From Colias croceus (Eukaryota > Arthropoda > Insecta > Lepidoptera > Pieridae): a DNA stretch of 64,000 nt. Of the stretch, positions 44,142 through 57,562 are shown piece after piece. Location of the stretch: the NCBI RefSeq assembly GCF_905220415.1, contig NC_059565.1, positions 627,501 to 691,500 of the forward strand, read 5' to 3'. The notes beneath the pieces were generated by a model, which was not told where the DNA came from, searched no databases, and saw only the letters and a list, made by a program, of their open reading frames with translations. The position numbers and the translations under genes were made by a program. The first letter of the stretch is position 1, and each line of letters opens with the position of its first letter.

Positions 44142-46101
44142 TTTTAAATAAGATAAAATAGTTTTTGATCAAGTTCAAACACCTTTAAATCTATAGACAT
44201 GCCTTAATAATAATAACATAAACCTTAATTTTTTGTTGGAAAAAAAATATTTAATAACAAGTTTGATGGGTGTCATTGTTTCTATATTTATTACATTATG
44301 TTTTTTTTTTTATAATTTAATAGCCCATTGTTTAATTTTGAATATTATGTTGTTTATTTTTAACCTATGTACTTTGTAAAAATACACTAAGTATACAATA
44401 TTGTAACTAAATTAATATATTGTGTTCAAAATAAATTGAATAAATTACTTAGATGTAGGTTATTCATCTATCTATAAAAAACCGCATCAATAAATCCGCT
44501 GCGTACTTTTAAAGATTTAAGCATACGTGGGGACATACCGACATAGGGATATATCATACAGAGACAGAGAAACGACTTTGTTTTATACTGTGTTACAGAA
44601 TATTTAATAGTGGCTAATGCTAACTATGTATACTCTGTCCATTATATTATTTGCTTTTTGACAGCTTCACGCGGCACGCCTGTCTATGATTGTATTTTTT
44701 TAGGTTGAAATGTCATACAAGTAACATTGTACTTCATGGACAGGCCCCGCCCACTGAGTGATGTCTACACAGAATTATAGGTAAACCAGAATCTGATGGC
44801 AATTAGGGAAATCAAAATTTTGAGTGTGCAACCCTAGGGAAAATGGACTGAACGATCTTGATAGTGCTTATTTTTTATTTTTTCCTCAATATATATATAG
44901 TCACATTACATAAGTGGACAATACTGTACTTAATAATGAGATATCCACTTAATATTATGTAGGTACATACTTACATGTATAATATACTATAATTATACAT
45001 ATTAATTTTAAACAGGTATTATATATTATTATTTACACATACCTATATTTGTATATTCATTACCAGTATGCCATGTGAAAATATCGATATAATGATAATG
45101 TAGATCAAAACTGCTTATAATTTTTTATAAAATAAAATAAAACTATGTTTATTTTCGTAAGTATCAACAGATACACAACAGATACAGACATTATAAAATT
45201 GACTTGGACAGCTTGGACTTGAAGAATAGCCGTATTGGAAACTCCTGTAATAAGTTTTCATAAAATTATATTCTAATCAACGAACAATATTATAGTTACC
45301 TACTTACATACAATATTTTTTAAATTAAATTATCAAAACGGGTAAGTCCAATTTACCAATAAAATCTTCAAAATTCAAAATTGTGATGTGTTTGACCCTT
45401 CTTCATCGAATGTTTTTCTATACACATTATAAACAACACATCTTGCTTGTGATCGCAGCGGCTTTTTCGACATTTTCGAAGATTTTTTAGACAAAATCCT
45501 AAAAATTATTCATCAACTACAAAAAAGACAAATAATTTGACAACCAATTTGATAGTTGTCAAATAAGTTGCCACATGAAAATCTTTTATTTCTCAAATAT
45601 AAATATGCCATCAGATTCTGGTAGACCTATATTCAATGATGGTTCGATAGATTATAATATGTACCTAATTGGTATTTGGTAGAAATACTCTGTAAATATA
45701 TCCGATACAGAAAAACTCTTCTATTATGTTATGTAATTTAAACATAAAGACAATCAAATTTTAAGATAGAAACCAATAAATAATAAAATATTAGTTTAGT
45801 TTACTTTTAACATAAAATGCATCCATATGTGGTCTTATTATTACATATCTTATTAGTACGTTTAGGTTGTAATTATTATTTACGTACCTGATTCGATTTA
45901 TGATAATATTTTGAATTTATAATCGGAATGGTATCACAATCGATAATCTTTTGGACATCACTTTTGGTATCACCCGTCGAGCTGTCAAAAGGCAATTTTT
46001 ATAGTGGAGTTGGACAGCTTGGGACAGACCTTGGGACAGACTAAAGTGATAGTGCCTTATTTAGGTTTTAGAAAAACCGGGCGAAAAGCATATATCTAAA
46101 T

Positions 46102-46325
46102 ACTAACTTACCGCCCGCGGCTTCGCCCGCTTTGTCTAAAACCTAATAAATGATATAATATGTACCTACTAAAATCTTCCTCTTGAATCACTCTATCTAT
46201 TAAAAAAACCGCATCAAAATCCGTTGCGTAGTTTTAAAGATTTAAGCATACAAAGGGACATAGGGACATAGAGATATAAGGACAGAGAAAGCGACTTTGT
46301 TTTATATGTACATACTATATGTAGT
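46102..46325 (-). mobile_element. Helitron, family C
   Basis: Hairpin ccgcccgcggcttcgcccgc at left, aaaatccgttgcgtagtttt core and actttgttttat at right. Confidence 0.65.
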
Positions 46326-46560
46326 GATATGAAACTCAAAGGTGACTGACTGACTGACATAGTGATCGACCAACGCACAGGCCAAACCACTGGACGGATC
46401 GGGCTGAAAATTGGCATGCAGGTAGATGTTGAGACCTAGCGTAGGCATCCGCTAAGAATTTTGATCAATTCTAACCCCAAGGGGATGAAATAAGTGGGTG
46501 AAAGTTTGTACCATGAAAATTTATCGTCTCCACGCAGACGAAGATGCGTGAAACAACTGG
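46326..46560 (+). mobile_element. Helitron-like repeat, family E
   Basis: gaccaacgcacaggccaaac and ggtagatgttgagacctagc, shared with 19238-19431. Abuts a family C copy on the left and a family B copy on the right. Confidence 0.5.
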
Positions 46561-46561
46561 T

Positions 46562-46752
46562 ATCTATACTGATATTAAAAATTTGTTTAATGGTTGTTTG
46601 AACGCGTTAATCTCAGGAACTACTCGTCTGATTTGAAAAAATGTTTCGGTGTCAGATAGCCCATTTATCGAGGAAGGCTATAGGCTATATATTATCTTCA
46701 CGCTAAGACCAACAGGAGCTGAGAACTGCGGGTAAAACCGCGGAGCACAGTA
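46562..46752 (+). mobile_element. Helitron, family B
   Basis: Head ctatactgatattaaaaatt, core agcccatttatcgaggaagg, end accgcggagcacag. Confidence 0.65.
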
Positions 46753-47129
46753 GTAATTACATATTATATAAAATTGATGAAAATGATGATGGCACAAAAT
46801 TTTTGCTTGCTCATATTCGCACTGTATATTACACACATACATGTTTCAAAAATTCTTTTGTACAATTAGAAAGCTACATTTTTACTGAGTTACATCCTTA
46901 CTAGTATAGTATTATATTATCTGTGCTAATATTATATACGTGAAAGTTTGTTTGTGTGTCTTTTTCTTACGTCGCAACGGAGCGGTATTATGGTATTATT
47001 TTAGTGTCTAGTGATAGGACGCTAGAGATTTACCTCTACTGGTTACTATTAAGTATTTACCTTGGTGAAACACATAATGTATTTATATTTTTTCTATCCC
47101 GGTACAACCCCAAGCACGTTTATTTGAAA

Positions 47130-47240
47130 CTAGCTGTGCCCCGCGGTTTTACCCGCATTGCTCCGCTCCTGTTGGTCATAGCGTGATGGTATATAGCCTT
47201 CCTCGATAAATGGGCTATCTCACACCGAAATAATTAATAA
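47130..47240 (-). mobile_element. Helitron family B fragment
   Basis: CTAG, ctgtgccccgcggttttacc, then ttcctcgataaatgggctat. Confidence 0.55.
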
Positions 47241-47557
47241 TTTTAAATACTAAGTACAAATGCTAGGTGTGGCACATTTATTTATATATTTTTATCAAAA
47301 TTCGTAATGACCCAAAAATGTTTATCAGTCAGACACCGGTTATCTCATAGTTTACTGTATCAATCATGATAATATATTTTTGATAAAAATGTAAGTATGC
47401 AATAATTGTATGGTAATAGATATTTGAAGTATGAAAACTAATTATATACTGTACTTAAGTACATAATATTTAACAAAAAATACTACCTACTTAATAATAT
47501 TATTTTTAATAATATTATGTATATTATTTATTATTTTAATAATTAAGCAATTTTAGA

Positions 47558-47776
47558 TCCTACTAATATCATAAATGCGAAAGTTTGTGAGGATGTGTGT
47601 GTGTGTGTTTGTTACTCTTTCACGCAAATACTACTGAACCGATTAAAATTAAATTTAGCACACATATAGAGGGTAACTTGGATTAACACATAGGATAGGT
47701 TTCATCCCGGAAATCCCACGAGAACTATGCGGGTTTTTCTTTAAATACGCGGGCGAAGCCGCGGGCGGAAAGCTAG
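47558..47776 (+). mobile_element. Helitron, family A variant
   Basis: tcctactaatatcataaatg head, (GT)n run, end gcgggcgaagccgcgggcgg plus CTAG. Confidence 0.7.
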
Positions 47777-47784
47777 TAATTCTA

Positions 47785-47935
47785 ACTTCTTTAGGCACGT
47801 TGAGAGTAAAATTTCAAGGAAGCATCATGGCAATACCGTCACGTCATGGAGTAAGACGACGATTTTGGTATCTTTGAATCTTGCGAAAGAAGTTTCACTT
47901 CTTATGAATCTTGTGTCACGTGTGTAAGAAGAAAG
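47785..47935. mobile_element. MITE, family 'aagtgaaacttcttt', partial
   Basis: Shares aaatttcaagg...gtcacgtcatggagtaag with 4884-5137 and 15640-15793. Starts eight nt after a Helitron end. Confidence 0.55.
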
Positions 47936-50467
47936 AAGTACGTATCTTTTTCATAAAAAGGTATATGATTTTATTTTTACGTCAGTAGGAACACTAAAAA
48001 AGTAAGCATGAACAATTATTGACAAGGCAAACTTATCAACGTTGTTACAATAACTTTCTTTTTTTGGGAAGTCGGTTAAAAAACGGTAAAATCCATTCAT
48101 GCGCACGGTGCATCGAATTTTGTACAAATTGACACAATTGTGTATATCTGTCTCTTTCCTTTACACAGCTATTCATATGTATGTCCTTTTCTGGTATTTG
48201 ACATTTCTTTTAGGCCTATCGTTCTTTTACTTTTTCGATATATTTTCTTTTTATTAGAAAAATATTGTGTCATTTAATCTCTAGGTATATATAAAAATGA
48301 ATCCCCATTTCCCTTGGTCACGTCATCAACTCATCACGCGTGAACGGGTGGACCGATTTCGATAATTCTTTTTTATAATATTCCTTGAAGTACGAGGATG
48401 GTTCTTATGGAGTGAAAACGTAAACATAGAAAATCTAAAGAATGTATTCCTTGTTACTCCTTAATCAAGAATGTTGGTATTATTTATTTATTACCTATAT
48501 TTTAAAAAAATCAACTCCTAAGGAGTGAAAATTCAAAATGGTGGAAAAAAGATTTTCTGTAGTTTTAACAACGCGAACGGTCAAAACACGGTCAAAATCA
48601 CGAGGCACACCGCACAGTTCTATCACAGTATTACAATTTACAATATTATTTGTTCTATTGTGGACTGTGGTATATACTTACTAGAAAAATATTTTTTTTA
48701 TTACGTAGTTTATAACTTGAGAAATATGTACCTAATGATTAACTTACTTTATAAATAAATACTTGAATGTAAAAAATAATAATTTTCCACTGTTTTTTTC
48801 TGAAATAACACACTTGCTCTTAATTTTTTATTATATTATCTTTTATAATAACATAATTATTCCGTGGGAATCCTATTGAAATTTTAATCTAAATGAGTTA
48901 ATTTATCTATGGAGGTATTTTAAAAACGAGGCTTTATGACCTTAATTTGCTTGCGTCATCATATAATCACGATCCCTTTATTACACGTTCAATTTTAAGA
49001 AAAAAATGTGTGCATGTACTAGTGTACACACGTAAGAAGTGAAACTTCTTTATGACCTTATTTTTCAAAAATAATAATTTATGCAACTTTACAGAAATAC
49101 GTCGAATCACGCGTGGTAGGGATAAGAATAAGATGGCGCGTAACGGAAAAATGTTACACAAAAATTTTTTCCAACCCCGATAAAGAGGTATCACTTCAAA
49201 AATATTTGCTCAAGGAATTTCATCAAAAGTACTTACTTTAGCCGTTATGGTGTGACAACGTAACATAAAAACTTACTTACACATACAACGTAGAAAAAAA
49301 CGTACAGTTTATAGTAAGTAATAAAATAAAAGATCTTCAAATAATTGCTTATAACATAGGCGAACCCGGACAAGCCAGGGAAAATAACTAGTATTTACTA
49401 TAAATCACCGGTACCCTGATAAAAACTATATGCTCAATAAGCTCATCCAGGCTAAATCTATCTCTGTACCAAATCTCATGCAAATCCGATCAGCTGTTCT
49501 TACGTGAAAGAGCGACAAATATTGATTCTAGAAAACTTTCGCGTTTACATAATATTAAATAACTACAAAAAATAACGTAATGTAAGTACCGATAATCTTT
49601 TTTAAACAGATAAAAAGATGGACAAAAAAAAACTCTTCATACATTTTTTATATAATAGAAATTTAATTATTCACAAACCCATAAATCAAAAACTACTAAG
49701 CTACTAATAACCAATATTAAAAAAATGCGCAAATCGTTTTGTATATAATATTATTACACTTTCACAAGAACTACTCAACAAATTTAAATGAAATTTCCTT
49801 CACAGATAGATTAAAGCTTACAACTTTTACATTAAAACCCAACAATGTAAAACTTACCTTAAAAATATTAAAATAATCCAAAAAATTTACTTACAAGTAC
49901 GAGAAACTATTTATTATCACTTACACGCAACTAACCGACTTACAACGAAGCAAATATAGTACTGACTTTCATTTAAAGCAGAGAATAACTTAGGGCTGTG
50001 TCACGTCGCTTTTTAGGGTTCCGCATCGAATTTCTATACTAACACTAGCGGACTAGCGCAGCGGTCTCACTATAGTTCTGTGAGCGGTCCGGCCCGTGGT
50101 ACATGTCTACGTTTTCTCTGCATAAGAACCATCCTCGTACTTCAAGGAATATTATAAAAAAAGAATTAACGAAATCGGTTCAGCTGTTCTCGAGATTTGT
50201 GCTTAGCAATCAATTTAGCGATCACAGAAACCCCGGTCCGATTTTAACAATTTTTTACCGTTATTTAGCCCATTTATCGAATAAGGCTATCTGCTATATA
50301 TCATCACGTTATGTCCAATAGAAGAATAGAAGCGGATAAAACCGCGAGACAACGCTAGTAATAAAATATATTTTAAAAAGCACGCTTTTATAATATTATA
50401 CTCCTGATATAACCGATCCTTGATAGTACTTATACAAAGTCTTTCCGTTAATATGGGTCAAAATTAT

Positions 50468-50695
50468 TAAAGTGAAAACTTCTTTAGCGGTGTTGGGTAT
50501 AAAATCTTAAACTCGCCTCAGGACACGTGGCCTGATCGAAAAAGCGTAAGACGGATGTACGGACGGAGGATTAGGTCTTATATTCCATGCGTAAGACGGA
50601 TACCATTCCAAAATATCAAACATGCTGAACGTTAAATAATCAAGTTTTCACTTCTGCCGGCACTCCCGGAGTGCAACCCGTCTTTTTTTAAACGT
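50468..50695. mobile_element. Repeat H, copy 2
   Basis: From gtgaaaacttctttagcggt to a cttctgccggcactcccgga end; inverted copy of 40935-41100 but longer. Confidence 0.6.
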
Positions 50696-50721
50696 AAATT
50701 GTTGGAATATTGATATTATTT

Positions 50722-50825
50722 AAAAAGAGCAACTGCAGAGTTTCTTGCCGGCTGTCCTCTGTAGAAACTTTTCGAACAGGTGGTAAATATGTATTAAGAC
50801 GATTTAAACGCACATATTTAATTTT
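50722..50825 (+). mobile_element. LINE 3' UTR tail fragment
   Basis: gagcaactgcagagtttctt and gaacaggtggtaaat resemble the 3' UTR at 31340-31400. Confidence 0.45.
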
Positions 50826-51744
50826 ATTTGAATAATCTTTAGATGATTGAAATTGATTATGAAAGAAAATATGTACTAGGTAATGCCAATAACCTTTCGG
50901 GATATTGTAAACAAAAAAACATGTAGCTCATTTTATACGGTAAAGGTTTTCTAACGGTAAAATTATTAATAACTAGCTTTCCACCCGCGGCATCGTCCGC
51001 GCAGTCAAAGTCAAAGAAATTAAATTAATTGTTCGTGCACGAGCTTTTGACTTCACTCTTTATAATATTAGTAGAATACCTATAGAATAAATTTTTCATA
51101 ACGTTTACGGTTTATTGTAGGGTAATACGGAACCCTTTCTATGTAAAGCCAACTCTCTCTTGACGTTTATTTATTATTATGATATTAGTAATGCCCGATT
51201 GTTTAATGTCTTTTTGTAAATAAAATAAACATTTCACATTTTTTTTGTATGCATCATGTCAATAAATTTTTTTATGTTAGTATGCTAATCACGCAGAAAT
51301 TACTGCACCTAATTGAATGAAATTTGTAAGCTGATATGTTTAATATTTCTATACTAATATTATTAAGTTGATAAGAGTTTTTGATTATTGGTTTGATCGC
51401 GTTAACCTGCGTAACAAATATTTAGATTTTTGCATATTTTTATTGTAAGATAATTCATTTTTTAACGCTAGATTCAAGCTTCGACCTATAGAAGCAGAGT
51501 ATGAATGAAAAATATTGCAAAAATAGAAAAAAATATTTGAATAACAGGAGGCAAATTTGTGTGGTAGAGCGTTAGTTTTATATAAAATATTAAATTGATT
51601 TGTGAAAACTTTATAAACGCACAAACAAGGCTTTGCTTTGCTTTAGCAAAAATTTTTACACGATAAAACCAAGTGAACCCAATTTTTTGTGAAAATTCTA
51701 CTGATCATTGCGTATATCGCAGTTATAAATATAAAATGGTAGCT

Positions 51745-51950
51745 TTTTTACACGCTTTATATTAGCTTCACCTGTATGTTTGTATGTTTGTAACCGACTT
51801 CTTTGGCCACGATTTACGGCCAGATTTCATTCAAACTTTGTAGATTTATTGAGGACCGATGACAATACACTAATTTGATAAAATTTTCTATTTTTTAGTT
51901 CGGTTTTCTATAAATAGCGTGTTTTTTAGTTTTTTTTAACTATTATTATT
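51745..51950 (+). repeat. Dispersed repeat, family G
   Basis: acgctttatattagcttcac head and ttgtaaccgacttctttggc; related copies at 54755-54965 and 54975-55135. Confidence 0.55.
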
Positions 51951-52079
51951 TCCAAATATCTATACTAAGTAATATAAGGAACTACTCGATCTATTTCAAA
52001 AAATAATTTCTCAACGTGATCCTTATAGGCTAAAGACCGTATCTACGTGGTTCAAAATTTTTCTTGTTATATATTTATA

Positions 52080-52272
52080 CTAGCTTTCCGCCCGCGGCTT
52101 CGCCCGCTTTCTCTAAAACCTAATAAATTATATACTAAAACCTTCCTCTTGAATCACTCTATCTATTAAAAAAAATCGCTTTAAAATCCGTTGGGTTTTA
52201 AAGATTTAAGCATACAAAGGCACATATACATAAAGGACAGAGAGAGCGACTTTGTTTTGTACTATGTAGTGA
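52080..52272 (-). mobile_element. Helitron, family C
   Basis: CTAG, hairpin ccgcccgcggcttcgcccgc, and actttgttttgtactatgta at right. Confidence 0.65.
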
Positions 52273-52432
52273 TAAATTTTATAAGGTATTTTTTAAATAT
52301 TGTTTTAGAACAAAAAAATTATAGGTTACTAGCTTTCCACCCGCAGCTTCGCCCGCGCATTCTAAGAAAAACCTGCATAGTTCCCGATCCCGTGGGATTT
52401 CCGGGATAAAACCTATCCTATTTCCCGGGGTA

Positions 52433-53584
52433 GGGTAAGAGCGGGCAACTCCAGTCAGGAGATAATACCAGTCACTTTACTATTACCACAGACTAATAAT
52501 AATATACTAGCTATTACATACAAAATGGTGCGCTAAATGCACACACACATGTAAACAAGGTGTCGTGATCGTTCCCGACCGCGCCCCGCCGACTCCCGCT
52601 CAGTTCCGATTACATGCTGAGCTGGAGTGCACGTCGTCAGTTTTCGCGCCAATTTGATACAATTTTTCGTCCACCGAAAATAAGAAGTAGGTCTTTAATT
52701 TATCACATTAAACCAATACTTAATTGATTTCCGGACTGCTGATCTGATCGAGTTTTTAATATTTAGTCTTATTTCACGCTGTTGTTTGTTTATTTTGTAA
52801 AAAAAATATGATTCACAAAAATACCTTCTGTCGTCTATTGCCGGTCAAGCTGACCGGAGTTACCCGCTATAGTTTTCTATAGAAATCTGCTATCCCGCTA
52901 TAGAAGTCTGAGACAAGAAAGAATCTGAAGAGCAATGTTACTAAAGAAGCCACTAAAAAGCAAAGTGAGGATAAGAAAAGGCAAAGCAAACTGAACCCAA
53001 ATGGAAAGAAAAAAACAGCCCACACAGTCAAAAAAAGAATTCTTCAGGAGAAAAATAACACTAGCAGCAGTTCAGAATCTGATATAGAGATGACTGACTT
53101 GCGTAAAGAAGATGACACAGATATTGAAAATAATGATTCTGAAAACAAGTGTGTTCTGTGTGATGATTACGGGAGAAACAATGAACTCTGGTACAGATGT
53201 GTTATTTGTGGGCTGTGGGCGCATGCTGAATGTACGGGTAGTGTGACGCCTGAAAACTACATGTGTGATATATGTTTCAGAAAAACTTTGACTTAGGCTT
53301 CGCTCACCAGCTTTAAACTACGCTGACTGTCATTAAACTACGCTGACCGGCATTAGAACCGTGGTGACCGGAATTGCCTTCCATGGAGTCTAATGCCGGT
53401 CAAAGTCATTTTTTTTTCTTATGTTGATTACACCAAAAATACAATTACTATTGATCTTAAATCAAGTAATTCGTTAGAGGGTAAGACTATGTTTCATTTT
53501 CGTAAAGTTTAATAAAGATAAGTTGATTATTTTATGAGTTGTTTATTTTTGTCCTTAGGTGACCGGTAATACCCGCTCTTACCC
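52433..53584 (+). mobile_element. Internally deleted DNA transposon with TA duplication
   Basis: Inverted ends gggtaagagcgggcaactcc and the matching taatacccgctcttaccc, with TA at 52431-52432 and 53585-53586, as for Tc1/mariner/pogo elements. Only the 3' end of an ORF remains, carrying a C-terminal zinc finger. Confidence 0.8.
52905..53296 (+). pseudogene. Transposase C-terminal remnant with PHD-like finger
   Basis: Open from just after a TAG near 52902 to the stop at 53294. A Lys/Ser-rich linker (KKRQSKLNPNGKKKTAHTVK) leads to CVLCDDYGRNNELWYRCVIC then GLWAHAECTGSVTPENYMCD and ICF: C-x2-C, C-x2-C, H-x2-C, C-x2-C spacing. This finger is typical of the end of pogo/Tigger-like transposases in insects. 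The catalytic domain is missing, so it is treated as a remnant. A short host-usable ATG exists at 53090. Confidence 0.7.
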
Positions 53585-53785
53585 TAAAAAGTAGCCTATG
53601 TCCTTTCTTGGGTATCAAAATATCTCTATACCTTTCATGCAAATTGGTTCAGCAGTTAAGGCGTGATTGAGTAACAGACAGACAGAGTTACTTTCGCATT
53701 TATAATATTAATATTAGTATGGATTTTAAACTAATTTTTATTTTTCATACATGCGTACAAATAAATCTTTGGTATAAATAATTAA

Positions 53786-53992
53786 GGCCGGTTGCAGAGC
53801 TTGACCGACCATCAGTACGTACGTCAGTCGCGCTTGTCATATGTATGGAAATTCATAAAACCGTTCATAGCTAGACCGACCATACGCACGCGTATTGTCA
53901 TACGCATTAGTGTCATAGTCATACACATTGTTGATGCGTATCGTCAGGACCGACGGTACGCACTGATGGTCGGTCAAGCTCTGCAACCAGTC
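53786..53992. mobile_element. MITE with TAA duplication
   Basis: Inverted ends ggttgcagagcttgaccgac and gtcggtcaagctctgcaacc; TAA at 53783-53785 and 53993-53995. Confidence 0.8.
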
Positions 53993-54189
53993 TAAGTGTT
54001 GAAAAGGAAATGACCATGAACTTAAGATTGAGCAACTTTTCAATTACAATTCTTTTTTATTGCATTTTTTAATTATAAAATTATTTTTAATTGGTTCCTT
54101 GCCTGAATTTACGCAACTATATGTAAATAAATACGGTAGATCTAAGAATATATTTGTAAACCATTTTTCTTATCTTTTTATTTCAATCT

Positions 54190-54510
54190 ATACTAATACT
54201 ATAAAGTTGAAAAGTTTGTTTGTTTGTTTGAACGCGCCAATCTCGGGAACTACTGGCCTCATTTGAAAAATTATTTCGGTGTTAGATAGTCCATTTATCG
54301 AGTAAGGTTTCACGCGCGGTTTCACCCGCGTGGCTCCGCTCCTGTTGGTCTTAGCGTGATGATATAATATAGCTATATAGCCTTCCTCGATAAATGGGCT
54401 ATCTAACACCGAAATAATTTTTCAAATCGGACCAGTAGTTCCCGAGATTAGCCCGTTCAAACAAACAAACATACAAACAAACTCTTCAGCTTAATAATAT
54501 TAGAATAGAT
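54190..54510. mobile_element. Two Helitron family B copies in inverted orientation
   Basis: Forward copy 54190-54308 runs to cgagtaaggtttcacgcg; the reverse copy follows to about 54505 with its head at the right. The junction has lost the first copy's hairpin. Confidence 0.55.
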
Positions 54511-54754
54511 TATACATATTTAATCACCTCGTAGATTCTTATTAAATAGTTTAAATACATCCAAATTGGTTATCAGTTAAAGGTTCACTTAAAAAAATGT
54601 GTTATAAACACCTGCGTCTTTTAAAATGTTATGAAGCTATTTTTAACGACTTCAAAAAAAAGGAGAAGGTTATCAATTCGGCCAGTATGTTTTTTTTTTG
54701 GTAAATAAAGCTTTTAGTATACGGCATATATTATGTATATTACGTGTTATTATT

Positions 54755-55135
54755 ACACGCTTTATAGTAGGTTCACCTGTATGTTTGTATGTTTGTAACC
54801 GACTTCTTTGGGCGCGATTTTGACCCACTTTAAACGGCCAGATTTCGTTCAAACTTTGTAGTACTTTTTATTGAGGACCGATGACAATACACTAATTTGA
54901 TAAAATTTTCTATTTTTTAGTTCGGTTTTCTATAAAAAGCGTGTTTTTTAGTTTTTTTAAACTATTATTATTTTTAACACGCTCTTCACCTGTATGTTTT
55001 TATGTACTCGTATGTAACCGACACCTTTAGACTCGATTTTGACCCACTTTAAACGGACAGATTTAATTCAAACTTTGTACACTTATCAAGGATCGGTGAC
55101 AATACAGTAATTTATTGACTTCAAGCAGTCGATTT
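54755..55135 (+). repeat. Two family G repeats in tandem
   Basis: First copy from acacgctttatagtaggttc (54755-54965), second from aacacgctcttcacctgtat (54975-55135). Both contain gattttgacccactttaaac. Confidence 0.55.
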
Positions 55136-55459
55136 TGTCAATTTAATTTAAAATTTAATAAATAAATAAATAAATTTTAAAGCATGTTTTATGTGTATTT
55201 TAAATATTTTTATTTATTAATAGACACGGCTTATTATTCATTCATTCATATACCTCTATATATGTACAATAATTGGACAATTGAGGATATCCGTAATAAT
55301 ATAGGGCGGTTAGGTATAAGTTGGCATAGGGCTGTCACTAACGAAAAAAAAAATATTTAATTATTTTTTTTTAATCCTTCTTTCCATATTTCTAAATATC
55401 TACTGAAAATACTTACTTTGATTATTTACGGTACATTTAAAATTATTTTATAATATTTT

Positions 55460-55646
55460 TATAATATTTGTTATATACCTAATATTTTTTAATAAAATGA
55501 CAAATTGTAGTTGAATTGTAATGAACATTGAACGCTGTAATTTCCTGTAATTAAAGGTACAGTAGATTATGTATTTTAATAAGATGTAATGAACGTGAAC
55601 TGTGTCCTTTGTTGGAAATTCTATAATAATAAATAAATAAATATTA
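55460..55646 (+). mobile_element. LINE 3' end fragment with (TAAA)n tail, copy 2
   Basis: Same as 26714-26905 in opposite orientation: gaattgtaatgaacattgaa through ctttgttggaaattctataa and (aataaat)n. Confidence 0.6.
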
Positions 55647-55814
55647 TAATAATTAATCATCATTAAAATGCATCAGCTTATCAGGCCATCTCCATTTTTG
55701 TAAGTTTGTATTAAATAATAATCACTCGCACAGTGAATGCGAAATTCAACACATTAGGCTTTTTCGTAAAAAAATATAGTAGGGTATAGAAGAATCACTA
55801 CATAGCTTAGCTAC

Positions 55815-55965
55815 ATAGTATATAACAAAGTCGCTTTCTCTGTCCCTATGTCCCTTTGTATGCTTAAATCTTTAAAACTACGCAACGGATTTTAATGCGG
55901 TTTTTTTAATAGATAGAGTGATTCAAGAGGAAGGTTTTAGTATAGAATTTATTAGGTTTAAGATA
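55815..55965 (+). mobile_element. Helitron, family C, 3' end lost
   Basis: aacaaagtcgctttctctgt head and aaaactacgcaacggatttt core; no hairpin. Confidence 0.6.
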
Positions 55966-56398
55966 AAACGATGAAATAATAAAATGAGAAAATAAATGTT
56001 CTTATTACTATAAAGCAAATCTCTTCTTACTTCGTAGAGCAAGAAGATTTAGAAGCGATGAAAAACATAATAAATAAATAAAAACTAACGAGTACCAGCC
56101 CTATTTCTATTATTAGATCAACACTGAGTGTTGACCCTAGAGTTAGCGACCCATATCTAGTGCAAACACGTGAATGCTAGATTACATTTAGATCTTAGCC
56201 TGTTCCTTTTGGAATTCCTAGATTTTAAACTACTATAGCTATTAACCCGCGGCTTTACCCGCGAGACCCGCGTAGTTAAAGTGAAACCAGCATAGTTTTC
56301 CCGTAGGATCCCGATTTAGTTTATCTACTAGTTGTGGCCCGCGGTTTTACCCACATTGCTCCGTTCCTGTTAGTCTAAGCGTGATGATATATAGCCTA

Positions 56399-56648
56399 CT
56401 AGCTTTCCGCCCGCGGCTTCGCCCGCGCAGTCAAAGAAAAACCCGCATAGTTCCCGTTCCCGTGGGATTTCCGGGATAAAATCTATCCTATGTCCCGAAG
56501 TAAAAAGTAGTCCTATGTCCTTTCTCGGGTATCAAAATATCTCTATACCAAATTTCATGCAAATTGGTTCAGTTATCAGTAGTTAAGGCTTGATTAAGTA
56601 ACAGACAGACAGACAGAGTTACTTTCGCATTTATAATATTAGTATGGA
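56399..56648 (-). mobile_element. Helitron, family A, complete
   Basis: CTAG, hairpin tccgcccgcggcttcgcccg, (GACA)n and revcomp head at 56648. It is inserted in a family B copy whose pieces lie at 56326-56398 and 56649-56715. Confidence 0.75.
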
Positions 56649-56721
56649 TAGCCTTCCTCGATATCTAACAGCCACTAACGCGTTCGAAGAAACAAACTCT
56701 TTATAATATTTTAATATACTT

Positions 56722-56911
56722 CATCCATCATCATCCATCCATCCATTCAGCCCGGATAAGTCCACTGTTGGACGTAGGCCTCCCCCATACTGTGCCACAG
56801 TTGCCGATCTTTGGCTTTGCTTAACCATCTGCGCCCAGCTATATCATCCGACCATCTAGTGGGAGGGCGTCCAACAGTGCGCCGCGGCCGTCCGGTTCTT
56901 GGTCGCCATTC
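56722..56911 (-). mobile_element. 5'-truncated LINE end with 9-bp target duplication
   Basis: Flanked by aatatactt at 56713-56721 and 56912-56920. The minus strand reads GRPPTRWSDDIAGRRWLSKA then GEAYVQQWTYPG and a stop (56747), a common LINE C-terminal end, followed by an (atgg)n tail. Confidence 0.8.
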
Positions 56912-57321
56912 AATATACTTACATAAATAAATTACATACATACATGATACATAAAATTATTTGTCTTATAGTCTCTATAAGCTCTACTTTTACTGCATTC
57001 ATTTTTAACCGGTTAAATAATAAATTCCGGTTAAACCCACAGATGTGCATAAACACATAGGTATTCGTTAATTCAATAACTTCAATGTGACTTTCATAAT
57101 AACCTACTTACTAATATATTACTAATATTATGTTTGTTCGTTTAAACGAGCTTATCTCAGGAACTACTCGTTTAGGTTATAATTTACGGTAGGTACCTAT
57201 TTTAAAAGAATATAATATATTATGAAACTCTATCATTGTTGAAGCCAAATCAAAGTTTTAGACAGAGGAACCAAAGCCACGGGCGGACCGCGGAATACCT
57301 ACTTACTATAACCTAGTGTAA

Positions 57322-57562
57322 TCCATACTATGTAATATTATAAATGCGAAAGTAACTCTGTCTGTCTGTCTGTTACTCAATCACGCCTAAACTACTGAAC
57401 CAATTTTCATGAAATTTGGTATGGAGATATTTTGATAACCGAGAAAGGACATAGGCTACTTTTTATCCCGGGAAAATGACTCGATCCCGGAAATCCCACG
57501 GGAACGGGAAATATGCGGGTTTTTCTTTGACTGCGCGGGCGAAGCCGCGGGCGGAAACCTAG
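57322..57562 (+). mobile_element. Helitron, family A, complete
   Basis: TC head tccatactatgtaatattat; end gcgggcgaagccgcgggcgg plus CTAG. Confidence 0.75.

Larger units (their letters stand above)
52329..53728 (-). mobile_element. Helitron family A split by a DNA transposon
   Basis: Halves 52329-52432 and 53585-53728. Removing 52433-53584 and one TA restores the ordinary family A sequence found at 538-777. Confidence 0.75.
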
